Of a stretch of DNA of 64,000 nt, positions 34,173 to 46,617 are shown piece by piece. Position 1 is the stretch's first letter. The number at the start of each line of letters is the position of its first letter. The translations under genes and the position numbers were made by a program. The DNA comes from Apiosordaria backusii (Eukaryota > Ascomycota > Sordariomycetes > Sordariales > Lasiosphaeriaceae), in NCBI GenBank assembly GCA_030549205.1, contig JAUKTV010000005.1, positions 2,728,001 through 2,792,000 on the forward strand, given 5' to 3'. The notes beneath the pieces were generated by a model. It saw nothing but the letters and a program-made list of their open reading frames with translations. It did no database searches and was not told the origin of the DNA.

Positions 34173-36281
34173 GGTACAAGATGTGTCTGGTGCGTCACGA
34201 CAACACACCTCCAATGCTTTTTTCGGACCCGTGCTGGTAAGCACTGGAATTTTCTTCAGAATGGATATTGGAGAGAGGATGCAGTAGTCGGTGGATGTTC
34301 TCCAAGAAATGAGAATGTCGATGACACCAGCGCGGCGCAGGCGTTTAATCAAGGAGGTGAAATGTGCCCTACACGACGGAGGTGCAGGACGAGGAGAGTC
34401 TCCAGTAAAGTGGTTCATGATGCCAGTGGTTCGGGGTTTCCCAGCGATCTTAAGTAAAAAGGGAGCAGCGCCGTGTGTTAGTCCCAACGGGCTCCAATGG
34501 GATCGATGCAAGAGGGAAAGAACAGCATCGCCTCGGCACCAATGTCATGCCAGGTCCTGCAACTGCAACTGCACCTGCGCTACCTACCACCAATGTCAGT
34601 GGCTCAACCTTAATCTCTTCGAGATGCCGCCTTTGGTGCCCGACCCACGCCTGCATCGCTCCCACTGTCCGAGATGGTCACCAGGCACCTCCTGCCCCTC
34701 TCCCAGGAGTGACTGAGCGCAACAGGAGTGTAACAAGGCGATGGAAACGCCCCAGATTTGCTCGCCCTGTTGGGGATTGCCAGCTGTACAAACCTCCACA
34801 GTCCACCCCCTCATTGGGGCGTTGCTCAACTGTGCAGCCTCCGACATGCCACGACACAACCGCAAAACCTGAGGGTTCTGAGTGGCCGAACTCGACCAGC
34901 CCGCGAGGCGGTGGATGGATTGTGTAAGCGCCGAGAAAGATCTCTCGTTCGCTGGCTCTTGGGCCCACGTCGAAGCCCTAGAACAAGTTAGACCGAAACC
35001 TTATCTCCGCCGCTACACGTCTTTTTTGTGTGTGCTTTTTGTCGCAAAGCCGAGACCAACCTCCTCCTCGGAAGAGGGTTTCGGGCTTCGTTGCGGTGAG
35101 GAGCAACAAATTCAGAGCGGAGGGGCCCGGCCACTGGCTCGGATTTCCAGTTGAGTTTCCGGCTCCGCAATCCGATCCATCGCACCGGAAGAGGTTGGTG
35201 TTCGGCTATAACCTCCGGGGGCCATATCCCTGTCTCCGATCTTCGTACAGGCACGCAGTATTCCCGTTTCCTAACACCTTATACCCCAAAGGTAGTCAAT
35301 AGGTCTTTGAAGATAATCGACAGGCCTCCAAAGATGGTTCAATTGGCGTTTGAAGGCAGTCGGAACACTTGTACTTAGTGGTCCGTACTGTAGGTTGTGT
35401 GGGTACGGATAGTGGTGCCAATCTAATCTTTTTGTCCACAGCGTGCCAGACTGCTCTCTGTGTTTCGGGTTTGCATGTGTTGCTTGCTCAAAGACCTCAG
35501 GCAAACCCGAGACAGTGGCAACAAAAGGAGGTCGAGGCTCGGGCCTAGATCGATCGGTGCCTTGCATCTTCCAAGGTTTTCTTGCATCTGCAATGCGTCT
35601 TGACCTGCATCCCGTTGTCCATGCACACAACATGGCTATTTTCAATGCCGATGGTAACCACTGAAGTTGCAGTAGTGAGAAGATTCAAAATCACAAGCAA
35701 AGGGGACAAGGTTCAAAAGTTTTGCTAGTATCAAGGCTGCAAAAAAAGCCAAATCTTGATTGAAGTTTTGTCACGAGACAAGATGCAAGGCAGACGGTCT
35801 AATAAAAAAAAGATATCAGATCCACCTTCTCACAGATATGTAAAAAGCATTAAACAGGCACGGCAGCCACCCCGTTTTCTTGGTGTGAATGCTTGCTCCA
35901 GAAAAAAACCAAACCCATCAAAATCAGCTACCAAGTCTGGCATAAAGCCTCTTCCTGACTTTGCTCCAAAAACGCCGGCCAGTCTTGTCGGCATCACCCG
36001 CCCGTGTCCGTCCGTTAACCATAGATATTCCCTAAAAGGTTTGTAATAACTTCGTCAAAAATGAGTGTCGTGAAAAATTGTGAGGGGTGAAAAATGTTAT
36101 ATGTCGGAGTTTCCAGCACTGGGAGACCATATCCACCCCTTACTGTTTGCTCATAACTTGCCACTTCCCAGTGCCGCGTGGTGTTTGTGTGTGCGTGTGT
36201 GCGTATCGTCGTCGTCAGAATCGTTTCATTGAGGGTGTTGTGCTGGTGTTTGTGTAATCCACGCCATTTGTGTCTGCCCAC
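34173..36281. other. Intergenic region, no supported gene
   Basis: About 2.1 kb. Scattered open frames up to 150 codons on both strands show no domain, no consistent composition and no splice partners. A gt-rich stretch lies at about 36180-36210. I see no RNA gene or element. Confidence 0.4.
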
Positions 36282-36563
36282 TTAGAAGGAGGACATGCGA
36301 GCCTCAAGGCTGCAGAACGTAGCGGCCGGTCTCGGCTCGAGAACAAACAGGTCCTTCTCATCACCATCCAGGTCAAATGATTTCTGGCGGAGCACAATGC
36401 TGTTAATTGTCTCAACTGGCGAGCTGGCTTGCGAAGTAAATGAGACCCGGTCACTGCTGGCCCGGGACGAGGTAGAAGCCGATGATGACCGACGGAATGA
36501 GGTCCGAATATTGTGAGGCGAGAAGCGAGCCGCAATGGACTGGAAGCGGGAAGATGAATGCAT
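36282..36563 (-). CDS. Small hypothetical Ser/Arg-rich protein
   Basis: Unrecognised, 93 residues from the ATG at 36563. The N-terminal half is basic and Ser-rich with few acidic residues (SRFQSIAARFSPHNIRTSFR), which could act as a mitochondrial presequence. The C-terminal half is more mixed (VETINSIVLRQKSFDLDGDE, KDLFVLEPRPAATFCS). Codon composition looks coding and the complementary frame does not. The frame continues upstream to 36692, but the Met at 36563 best fits a protein start. Existence is moderately supported; function is unknown. Confidence 0.5.
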   Translation of the reverse strand: MHSSSRFQSIAARFSPHNIRTSFRRSSSASTSSRASSDRVSFTSQASSPVETINSIVLRQKSFDLDGDEKDLFVLEPRPAATFCSLEARMSSF

Positions 36564-38632
36564 TTTGACGGTGGAGGGAGTAAAGCTTGAAGAAGTTTGA
36601 CGAGAAGGAATGGTTGTGTCTTTTCTTTGAAGAGTTGTTCCGTAAAAGGTTGAGGCACAGCCTGGAGAAGTGAATGAGGCAAGGCTTGTCAAAAGCGAAC
36701 GTTGAGTGAAGCCAAAGGCCTGTTGTGATTTCTTAAAAGACGGGACGATCTAAAAGATCACGAAGAGTTTTTGGCAACACTGCCTCTTGGTAGTTGTCAG
36801 CACCGGTAGTGGGAAGGCCGAGGGGAACAGACACAGAAACTCTTCAACAAGATGCCGAGCTGGGAAGCGGCTCACTTTAAGTAATCAGGAGTTGATGTCG
36901 TGTGTCAAGAAGGAAGGCGAGTGGGTGGTGTTGCAAGGGGGTGTCCGCCAGGGGTTCCTGCAACGCCGACAGGGGGGAACAAGGGAGAGCCCGGGTTCGA
37001 TTTGGGATGACTGCAAGTGCCGCAAGAGCTGCGGGAAAAAAGAGAATGCTGCCCCGCGGTACAGTTGGATACAAAACAATGCAGGAGTAGGCACAGCCTA
37101 GCTCGGACGGATAGAAAAGAACCGGAATGGATTAGCGGAAAGGGTAGACAATGGAAACTGCAGAACATCCGTTTATGCACATCTTCGGAGGGGGGACATG
37201 CATCCCTTAAGAAAGGGAGCTCAACCAAATTCAACACCACCTCATGGCTTCGAGGACACTACAGCCCCGCCCGGTGACTCTTATGCGATCGCCATTGCAG
37301 ACATGCTGCTCAGTTGCACATCACGCTGGCGCAGCCGAGGATCCCCAACAATGGATTTTCGTTGCGGGGAGGAAGAGGCCGCAAAATCGGACCCGGCTTC
37401 GATATGTGATGGATGATGGTTGAGAGCATGGCGTTGCGGAGACGTGGGCAAAAAAGACGGCAACTTCAAGTCAGCCATGAAACAATCTACGGGTATGCCC
37501 CACCTCCAAGAATCGGGCCCGAAACATCATGCACAATCACTGGCATCCTCATCGACGCAGGAGTGGTATTTGCCGGGTAGTCGCCGCCGGGGAGCCCTTC
37601 CATAGCCGTTCACAAGCGCACTTCAAGTGCCCGACAACAGCTTCTTTTTTCTTGATGGCTCATCAATCAGACCATCGGATCATTGGAATCCATGCGCGCT
37701 GTTAGTGCTTTGCATTAAACGCACATAGAAACCTTAACATCGACATGGAAGAGGTGACCATTTTTGGGGCCAGGTCAAACAAGTTGAGGCCCCCTGCTCT
37801 GCGTGTGATCGTCAGTTACAGGTGAGCTTCCCCAGGACCCAGCCAAGAAGAGACACGCACTAACAAGGAAACCTCTGGCCCATTGCGGGCTCATGTTAGG
37901 GGGCCTTGGCTCCCAACTCTGCACATCAGGGGCTTGACATTGCTACTGTGCTTAGGACATGGCGTGCACGGCTCGTTTCAAAAGTTCGCTTTGCCACACC
38001 ACTCTACTTCAGACGGATTTCTGACAGCGTTGATCATATCCATCGTCGTCGATTTTTTCAAGAGCTTCTGGAAATGTGCAGTAAATGCTCTCGGCTGGGC
38101 CTTCCGCAACCCTCCTCCAAAAGCTGTCTATCTGCTCGTGTGGACTCAGATTTGGACAACTGCGTATCTTGCATTGAAGAGTGAATGAAGGTGGTCTGAG
38201 TGAGGGATGGATAACACCTAAATCACCCTCACCTCAGCCGGTATGTGGCGCCATGATTGAACCCCTTTACGATCTCCCTTTTGTGTGCACCATGCCAGGC
38301 CCGAAATCTCTGTGGTGAATGCTCTCTTCTGAAAACGTATGTATTCGAAAATAGAACACACTAATCTATCTGGCTCTCCCTCCATTCACCACCATTCCCC
38401 AATGCTGACACCCCACTGTGCTTGTAAATATTAACAATACTTCCTTCCACACATGTCCCAGTAATCGAAACATCAACCCAACCGTTTACTCCTTGTGCGC
38501 CGATGCTTTGAATATGACACAAATGCCCCTCCCTTGATCGTTGAATCATGAGGTCCCAAAAAAGACTGCACCCAAACTCCGTAGATTGACCATCTCTCTG
38601 GACCCCTCCTACGGTAGGATTGCCATTACTGT
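36564..38632. other. Intergenic region downstream of the Cch1 channel gene
   Basis: About 2.1 kb between the small Ser/Arg-rich protein and the stop codon of the channel gene, both on the minus strand. No frame here has a domain or splice support. Confidence 0.4.
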
Positions 38633-41600
38633 CTAGAAACCACCTGGCGGTCCCCAGCCGCTCTTTCTCATCGTTGCGCTTCTTCGGATGCTCTCCACCC
38701 ACACAGAGTCATCTAACATGTCCCTAACCACGGCCGGACTCACTGAGCTCCCACGTCTCCCTATGGGACTGGTTGCTTCATCGTCATGGGCGCCGTCGGC
38801 AGGGTCGGGCAGATCAAAACTGAATCCGCTGGGCTGCGGTTGGTGTCCCGAGGAGGATGGTTTGGATGTTCGTGGGCCGGCGAGCGGATGGCCGTAAGAC
38901 GTGTCATAGGATGATAAATCTGCCCCTAGACCAGACCAGCTCCGCGCTCGCCCATTGTTGTCGGCCGCCGCTGCAGCAAGCAAAGTAGCGCCCTCTTCCG
39001 TAAGTGTGCCGACACCACCAGCCCCTCCTGAGCCGTGTACAGTGTTGCGGCCCCGCCGCTCCTCTTCGTTATCCACCAAAATCTCAGGCACGTCCAGTTG
39101 TGGAATAGCTGTCATGCGCGCGTTTTGTTTCGATTGCATGTGGCGCTTGAACTGCCGCGAATAGTACAGCATATCAAAGAAGCCCAGAACGATACGCCGC
39201 CGGACCTCTTCTTCGACACGCTGCAGGCGCAGTTTTCGACGCAAGAACTCATCAAGTCTAAGTTATGTCATGTCAGTTCATCAAATTGGACTCAATATAT
39301 TGAATGTTGATAGGGAGAAGACGTACCGAAGACTCTTGCTGTCGTTGATAATATTGTAATGCGCCAAAATCATCAGCACTGTCGTGAACGAAATGCCTCT
39401 CTCGGGGTCCGCAGACACCATGACCTCCTCAAAGAAGATGTTGAAGCGGTGGCGGCGGGCCCGCACCTTGTCAACATCAATCTTGGACAACCGCTCGTTC
39501 AACTTGACCAGGTCAACGCCCGTCTGATACTGGCTCTTGCTGACAATCGAAGCATGCCTAACGCTCGCCGCATCGTTATCTTTGCGCACGTCTTCCAAAA
39601 TGGTACGGACCGAGTCCTCAGCTTCGTAGATCCGCATCTCAAATACACCAGAGAGCTCGCCCAGCAGCCGGGGGAAAGCCTCTTTGCTGATGAATCCCGT
39701 GCCCATTGGATCCACGCTTCGCCAGGCCTCCTTGAAGCGTCGAATCTCGTCGCGCTCAACGACAGCCAAACCGCTCGTCCGCTGATACACATAGGAGAAG
39801 CTCTCGTAAATCAGCGACACAAACAAACTGACAAAGAGGTACATGCTGATGATGTTCCAGGCAACAAACAGGGTTCTAGCCCAAGCAGTGCTGCCGCAGT
39901 CGCTATCAAAGAAGTTATCATCCTCTACGCAGAGCGGGGGCTTGATCTGCGCAAAGTCCTCCATGATCTCGTTCCAGCCCTCGCCGCAGCTGAACCTAAA
40001 GAGAAGGATAAGGGCGTGCGGCACCGTTCGCAGGTTGATGTTGCCATCCTCTCCACTACCGAAGCGGGTGAGGCTGAATGTCTGCGTCAACGCTATGGCA
40101 AACACCAAGAAAAAGATTAACCACGTCGCGAGAAGACTGCCAATCGTCGTCAAACTGGCCGCTGCCGTCTTGAAGAGCTGGTCGAGTGCGTCGTTTCGGG
40201 GAATGAGCAGGAGAACAAGCGCCACCAAGAAAAACTTATGTAGTTGAATGTACGTGTCCTGCATCTGGTCCGTGAGGAAGAGAATCGATGTGGCGAACGC
40301 ACCCGTGACAGCGATCAGAGAGAACAAGTCCCATGAGCTTTTCCGGAACCGGGTCCAGCCAAGGCCGACGATGCGAATGATGATGTTGGTGATGTAAATA
40401 AGCGTGAAAACCAAAAACAAGCCGTCCCGAGTCTTCCTCCACCACACAGGCTCGTTGTAGAATTCGGAGAGCAGGAGGACAAGGTGAAAGACAAGAACCG
40501 ACGTGATGGCGAGATACCATTTCCCATGCTTCTCAATGGCGCGCTTATGGCACCAGATCTTCCACTTATTCTTGCTTTCATCGTAGGCGTTTTTTGACGG
40601 CGAGATTTGTCTGAGAAGCTTCCGTAACTCGAGCCACGAGCGTTGCTCAGCCGTCAAGAAGGCGACACCGGTTTGTTCTGTGTAGTTTCGCATGAACACC
40701 GAGATGAACAGGGTGAGCACGAAAACTGTGGCCATGAGGTTGAAGACGACAAAAAACAACGCGTTGCCCTCTGCCGGATATGGCGGGCCCCCCGACGGTT
40801 GAAGCCCATGGCCGGTGATGGCCTGGGCGGCAAATGATACGTCCACCCATCCTTCTTGGCTGACAATCTGGAAGAGAATGAAAAGCGCCGATCCAAAGTC
40901 GTCAAAGTTGAAAAAAGGGTTCTCTGCCACCCTGGGCGCAAGCATTGGCCACTCATTATTGAATGGGGTGCTGAGATACTCTCCGACACAATCGCCAAGG
41001 TTTTGTATATCTTCCCCGTCGTTGCACGAGACCATCTTCCCATTGAACAGGTTCAGACCGTAGATTGCGAACGGAATCAAGAGCGAGATGGACACAAATG
41101 CAGCCTAGTTGAGGGGACAATCAGCATTCTGTCAAAGGGTTTCTTCGAAACGAGCAGGAAACTTACACTCAAAATTTTCCAACCTCCAACAATAAGTAGG
41201 GAATGGAAAGTCTCTCTGGCGCTATCGCTAACATTCAGGAGCCGCAACGCTCTGAGGGCCTTGAAGGCACCGACGGCGCGGGACACTTCTCCATTTTGAG
41301 TAAACAGCGTGATGACGTTGATCCACAGAGTAATCAGCACGATGGCATCAATAGCACCCCACGTGCTGCGGAAATACGCATTCGGAGTCCACAAGAACCC
41401 ATCTGCAATGATTTTGATGCCCGCCTCAGCTGTAAACACAACAGCAAATGCCATATCCGACCAGACGAACCAATTGAGGGTGCTGGACCCCGGGTTGTTG
41501 GCCATGTATTCCTTCTGGTAAAGGGGTGTTGTGATGCAAGCCAGAATAACCATGGCAACGATGGCAGCATAGATCAGGGCTGAGAAGGTGTACCATGCGT

Positions 41601-44600
41601 ACTTATTCGGCTGGACACCCTCAAAGCGCTCGGTACCTCGACCCGGGCCCACGAGTTTTTGGCAGAGACGGCGGATAGGATTCCGAGGCTTGAAGATGAA
41701 AAGAGATGTGTTGTACTTCGGATAGCGCATCAAGTACTCCCGCTGTGCCTTGCGTCGGGCTGCCGACGCGCTCACAGCTTGACGGGCCAGCTGTCCGGGA
41801 TCCAGAGTCGCGCTGGCCGCCTCGAAGCGAATGTTGGAGTAAAATGGATTGGGCTCCCGGCTGGTGAATTTGGTTACCAAATGGCCCCATATGGACGAGA
41901 GAAATCCTGGCTTGACATTTCCGTTTGCTGTCGTCTTAGGTGGGGGCTGGCCGTCTGAGGTCTCCAGAGGATCCAAAGTTTCGTCAAGAAATTCGCGGAC
42001 AAACCCTTCCTTGAACAACATGTCTATCATGCCCGTGCCCTGGTCAAGCGGATCTGAGCGGTGCTTGGATCGTCCAAAGCCAAACACTTTGGACAAGGCC
42101 AGATTAGATGAACCGCCCAGCTCTCTCCGTTGCAAAAACGCTTTCACCTGCTCAAGACGCTTCATGTCCTCTCCTACATCAAAGTTCTCCTGGATGACAG
42201 CAATGAACATGTTGATGAGAATGAAGTACGAGAGGATGAACCAGCCGATGATGAAAACGGCACCGATCCACGACGTCTTCTTGGTAACTGTGTAGGTAGT
42301 GACGTTGTACAGTATTTCTGTCCAGTTCTCACTCGACAGAACTTGGTACATGCCGAGAAACGAGTTGTAGATGGTGTTAAAGGGGACCCTGATCCACTCA
42401 TCATCCGAATCCAAGGCTGGGATCTGGCCACGGAACAGCTGCGATGCGAAGATGGCCATCAGGAAAGTCATGAGAAAGACGAAGAGCATCAAGTTCCCAA
42501 TACCGGTGACATTTCCCAGAACAAGGTAAATGAGGTCTCTAGTCATTGGGATGATGAGAACGACGCGATACACCCGCAGAATTTGAAAGATAGTCAGCCA
42601 GTTGTAGACTTGCCCTGAATTGCGGATGGGGGGAATGAGAATAATGACGGTGACGACGGCAAGAAACAGATCGAAGAGGTTGCGAGGACTGCGGTGAAAG
42701 CGACGGTAGTCTGCAACAAAGCGTATGGTAATGTCGACAGCCAACATGACAGTCACAACGACCTCGACTGTATTGATCAATCTCTCTCGACCCTCATCCA
42801 TGGTGGCAGTACGCAATGCTTGGCAAAAAAGCCCAAATGTAATTACAAGCGCCCAGAGCCACTGTGTATTCTTGACGAAGCGCTGCAATCCAGATAGTCG
42901 CCGCGTAGCAGCATCAGAGAGAGCGGCGAAGTAGGACTCCTCAGCTGTAAAAGCGCTAGCCTTGGATTCCTCACGAATGACCTGAAAAGAGGATGTGATG
43001 ACGGCAATCAACAAATTGGTCATCCACAGCATCATGATGATGATTCCGGCGCCAAAGAATAACGCTGCAGGTAGGAAATCGGAGCTGACTGTGTAGTACA
43101 TCAAATCGCTGAAGGTATTCGCGCTCATGATCACAAACACCAACTCAAGAGAGTGTCCAATGTCATCAAAGTTGACTGTCCCATTGAAGGGGTTGTCTTG
43201 TTGAAGACAGATGGATCCCCGAGGGCAAACATGGCCTTTGTGATTCTGAGCACCTTTCACCAGGAACTGATCAGAAAGGTTTCTTGTCGGTGATGTTGAG
43301 TACACCCAGGGCTCGGCCTTTCCTGTCGTGGCGTTGTGATAGCCGCCGCAGAAGGACATGGGTGGCGTATAGGTGATACCAAAATCCGTCGGGTCTTCGG
43401 GATTGAGCCAGGTACACTGTCGACTGAGGCTGGACTTGAAACTCTGAACCCCGATGATGGCGAAAATGAGCCAGAAGAAACCCATCAAGAAGGAGACCCG
43501 AACGAGAAGCGGCGCAGCCTTTTTCAGACTTCTCAAAATGATGAGGTTGCCCTTTGTGAGGGCAAGGAGCCTGATGATGCGCAGGCAGCTAAGCATGCGA
43601 AAAACATAGATGGAATGCTCGCTTTCCAGACCAGCAACACCGAGAGCAAATGATATCCAGAACGAAACGACCGCCACGAAGTCAAGCCTGTTAAAGCCGT
43701 GCCTCAGAAACGCCCTGCGTGCCAGAAGAAGGCGCTGTTGCTCCTCCAAAGTGCCCTGACCTGCGGTGACGCCCTGCATCATGGTAAAAGACCTGGCAAA
43801 CGTGGGCATAAACTGCTCCTCTTGCTTGGGCTGTCTGGTTGACCGCTGACGTTGAGGCCGAAATATAGCCCGATACTGTTCCGCTACCCGTTCTCTGATT
43901 CGACGCTTGCTCTTGGGCGTAGCGTATTCCTCCGGATTGATGATGAGGCCGGATACAATGATCCTGGCGATGATCTCGAGCGTAAAAATGATGAACAGGC
44001 TAAAGATGGCCCAATCTATCCGCGTACTGCCCCAGCGCTTTGGCCGTTCATTTCCTGGGACAAAAACATCGGGCGCCGACTCAACAGCCAGGAGAACTGT
44101 TTGGGTTATAATCAGCAGCAGAATGAAGGGCTCCGTCCATGGATTGACGAGAACATCACAAAGCCACATTCGTAGTCGGTTGTCCTTGGGGAAAATGCCC
44201 AGTGAGTTCCCCCTCAAAGGGTTTGGAAGAGGGCCACGCCGGCGAGGTAGAGGCGAGGATGGCTGTTTCGAATGGACATATTCGGCCCCTGGCCCCTTTT
44301 CCGCTGGTATTTGGAAGGACTGTGATGGGTATGACGTGTCGACAAGCATCGGCGCGGACACATGGCCTGGCCGACGCCCATCTACACTAGGCGAACGGGA
44401 GCGCGACCGAGACCGTTCGCGTTCCCGTCTGGTTGCCTGATCCACGAGGTCTCCTTCACCACTGATAGCGACGACACGCTGTGACATGGCCCTCATGATA
44501 GAGCCTGCTCTATATAAGGCACCGCTGGTGGACTGAGCCCGGGACCGCCGTCCCCCATCGGTTGGCGAAAGATTGTCCCCATAACTGCGATGTCGATCCG

Positions 44601-45216
44601 AAGAAAACCCTGGCTCCAGGTCAAACCCAAGCATCTGGGTGCTTCGCGCCCGAGAGGGTGTGTTTCCAAGATCGGATACGGTCTGAAAGCTGTGGCGCGG
44701 GGTTGCTTCTCCTTCTGGCAGTTCCAAACGGCCGATGGGTTGGGCCGATGGCTTCAGAGGTACTCTATCCGACTCCAAAGAGTCCGTATCGGCTCGCTCG
44801 TCATAATAAGGGTGAGGTATTTGATACGGGTCATCGGCCGAAGTAATGTAGCCCTGTGACGCAGAAGGGGACGGCTGTCTTATCTCAGGCGGCAGCGCAA
44901 ACTGCAGGCCCATGTGATCGATAGGGGAATGGTTTCCGCTGGTCCCGCCCGCATCTTGGTGTGTTGGATACGGATTTTCCCAGTAGGATGAGAAACCAGG
45001 AAGGTTGGCCGACATGGACACTGGCGATGCTGGCAGTCTGTTGTTTCCATCCTGAGATCCAATCTGCGTACCCCCAACCCCCAGGCCATGTCCTCCTCCA
45101 CGCCCACTGCCAGACCCTTCGGGCGAGCGCTGAATTTCTTGCAAAGGAATCGAATGGGGAGGGGGTATGGAATTGTGGGAGGTTCGTCGTGGGGTTTGCG
45201 GCGTGTTTTCGTTCAT
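38633..45216 (-). CDS. CCH1: Cch1 voltage-gated high-affinity calcium channel alpha subunit
   Basis: Exons 45216-41167, 41104-39327 and 39257-38633 give 2150 residues. A disordered N-terminus of about 350 residues precedes four six-helix repeats. The first starts near FILLLIITQTVLLAVESAPD; S4-type Arg-spaced helices are visible in repeat I (VFRMLSCLRIIRLLAL) and repeat III (RAVGAFKALRALRLL). The four pore loops read SANTFSDLMYYT, LSSENWTEILYN, VSQEGWVDVSF and FSCGEGWNEIM, so the selectivity ring is N/E/E/E. After repeat IV an EF-hand-like segment (DPMGTGFISKEAFPRLL) and a long Ser-rich tail follow. With Mid1, Cch1 forms the plasma-membrane high-affinity Ca2+ influx system used in stress, pheromone response and tip growth. 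Only two introns interrupt the gene. Confidence 0.97.
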
Positions 45217-46617
45217 GTTGCCGAGTGGTGGCGTTGCTGTCGATTCGACAAGCTAAATGAGAGGTCGGCGCGCGAATGCGCTAGAGCTGTTGTAACATGG
45301 GCCAGGAAAGCCTCTTAGTAGGCATCATATGCGAAGAAAGTCTTAATGTCTATTCCATGCAAAAAGTGTGTCCGAATTGGCGTCTCGGTGGAGGTGGTCG
45401 GACGTTAAAGTCTGCGTCTGTGTTGTGTGTGTGTGGTATCGAGCGAGTGTCGCGGAACGGGCACGGGAAATAGGGTTTGTCGGAAGCACTACGAGAAAGA
45501 GGCGACGTGTGAAGGAGTTCAACAGGGACAACAAGAAAAGAGTGATCAATTATCATGAAAGGAAAGAACGTCTGGGGGAGGTCGACGGAGGTGGTCAGGA
45601 TGGCTGACTGCGCCGCAAAACACAATGGGCCAAATGTTCGCTGGAGAAGTAGCCCGGCACAACATCGACTCCCTCCCAAGAAGGCAAGCTGAAGTTGGGT
45701 GCCGGTCACAGTGTCTGATACTGTGAGACGTCTCCAGCGGTTGGTGGGGTCGCGAAAGGCACTGCCAGAAGTGATCATAGGCCTTACGGGCATACCTATA
45801 ACATTGATTGGCCTTGGGAAAGATGGTTCTATCTTTCTGCATTTCTACATTTCTACCTCGAGTCTGCTTAAGAGGCGCCTAAAGCAAACCATGGTGCACA
45901 GAAGCATCGTAGTGTTTGCTTTGGGCCCATCATTGACTGCACCTGACATGCTTCTGAGCGAAACAGTACAGTGTGGAGTCCGTAATTGGTGGGTACTCTG
46001 CACCTCCAGTCTGAAACGGCTCGGGAGTTGCGAGTTGCGCTATGCCGAAAACGTCACCATGGTACGCAAGGGCCAAGGTTGGTCTTGAAGATATCCATGT
46101 TCTATACTTGTCTGGCAGGGCAGAAGAGAACACACGATGCGCTGGGAAGCATCTTGAACATATGGCCGTTGTATTTGGTCCTGACTCGACTCTCATTTGT
46201 CATGCACAGCCGACAAACAGCCAAGGTAGCCAATACTTGGGTTCAGCAGTGCTCCTGTCAGCATGCGGCAGGCTGTAAGCGGGGCTTGGCTCAGCCCGAA
46301 AAGTGCCAAAGTAAAATTTAGTGGGGCCCAATTCCAAGTCGCGTCTCTCGACCCGCGCACACGCGAAGCTTCCCAGACTACCTCCATCATCAAGTCAGCC
46401 CTGCACCGAATTTGCAGCGAGCCATCTCGCAACACCACTCGCCCTGGCCATGAACCATTGTCGCTCATCTTCCACTACGACATCGAGCATTCACCGGCTG
46501 TAAACTCGCCATCCTCGCACCGTTCGAGACATCGTCCCAACCCTATCTTCTCATCGCACTGGGCTTGTATTCAGACCACAGCTCCCGCGACAACGAAAGA
46601 AGCAACCCTCTCCAACA
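45217..46617. promoter_or_regulatory. Bidirectional upstream region of CCH1 and the PHD protein
   Basis: About 1.4 kb between divergent start codons. A short (gt) run lies at about 45421-45435. The 250 bases before 46618 are C/T-rich, like a leader. Open frames in both directions lack domains. No other gene is supported. Confidence 0.45.

Noticed and set aside
39359..44859. Several plus-strand frames of 80-250 codons opposite the Cch1 gene
   Set aside because: They are shadows of the channel coding strand and show no domains; the minus strand explains the region fully.
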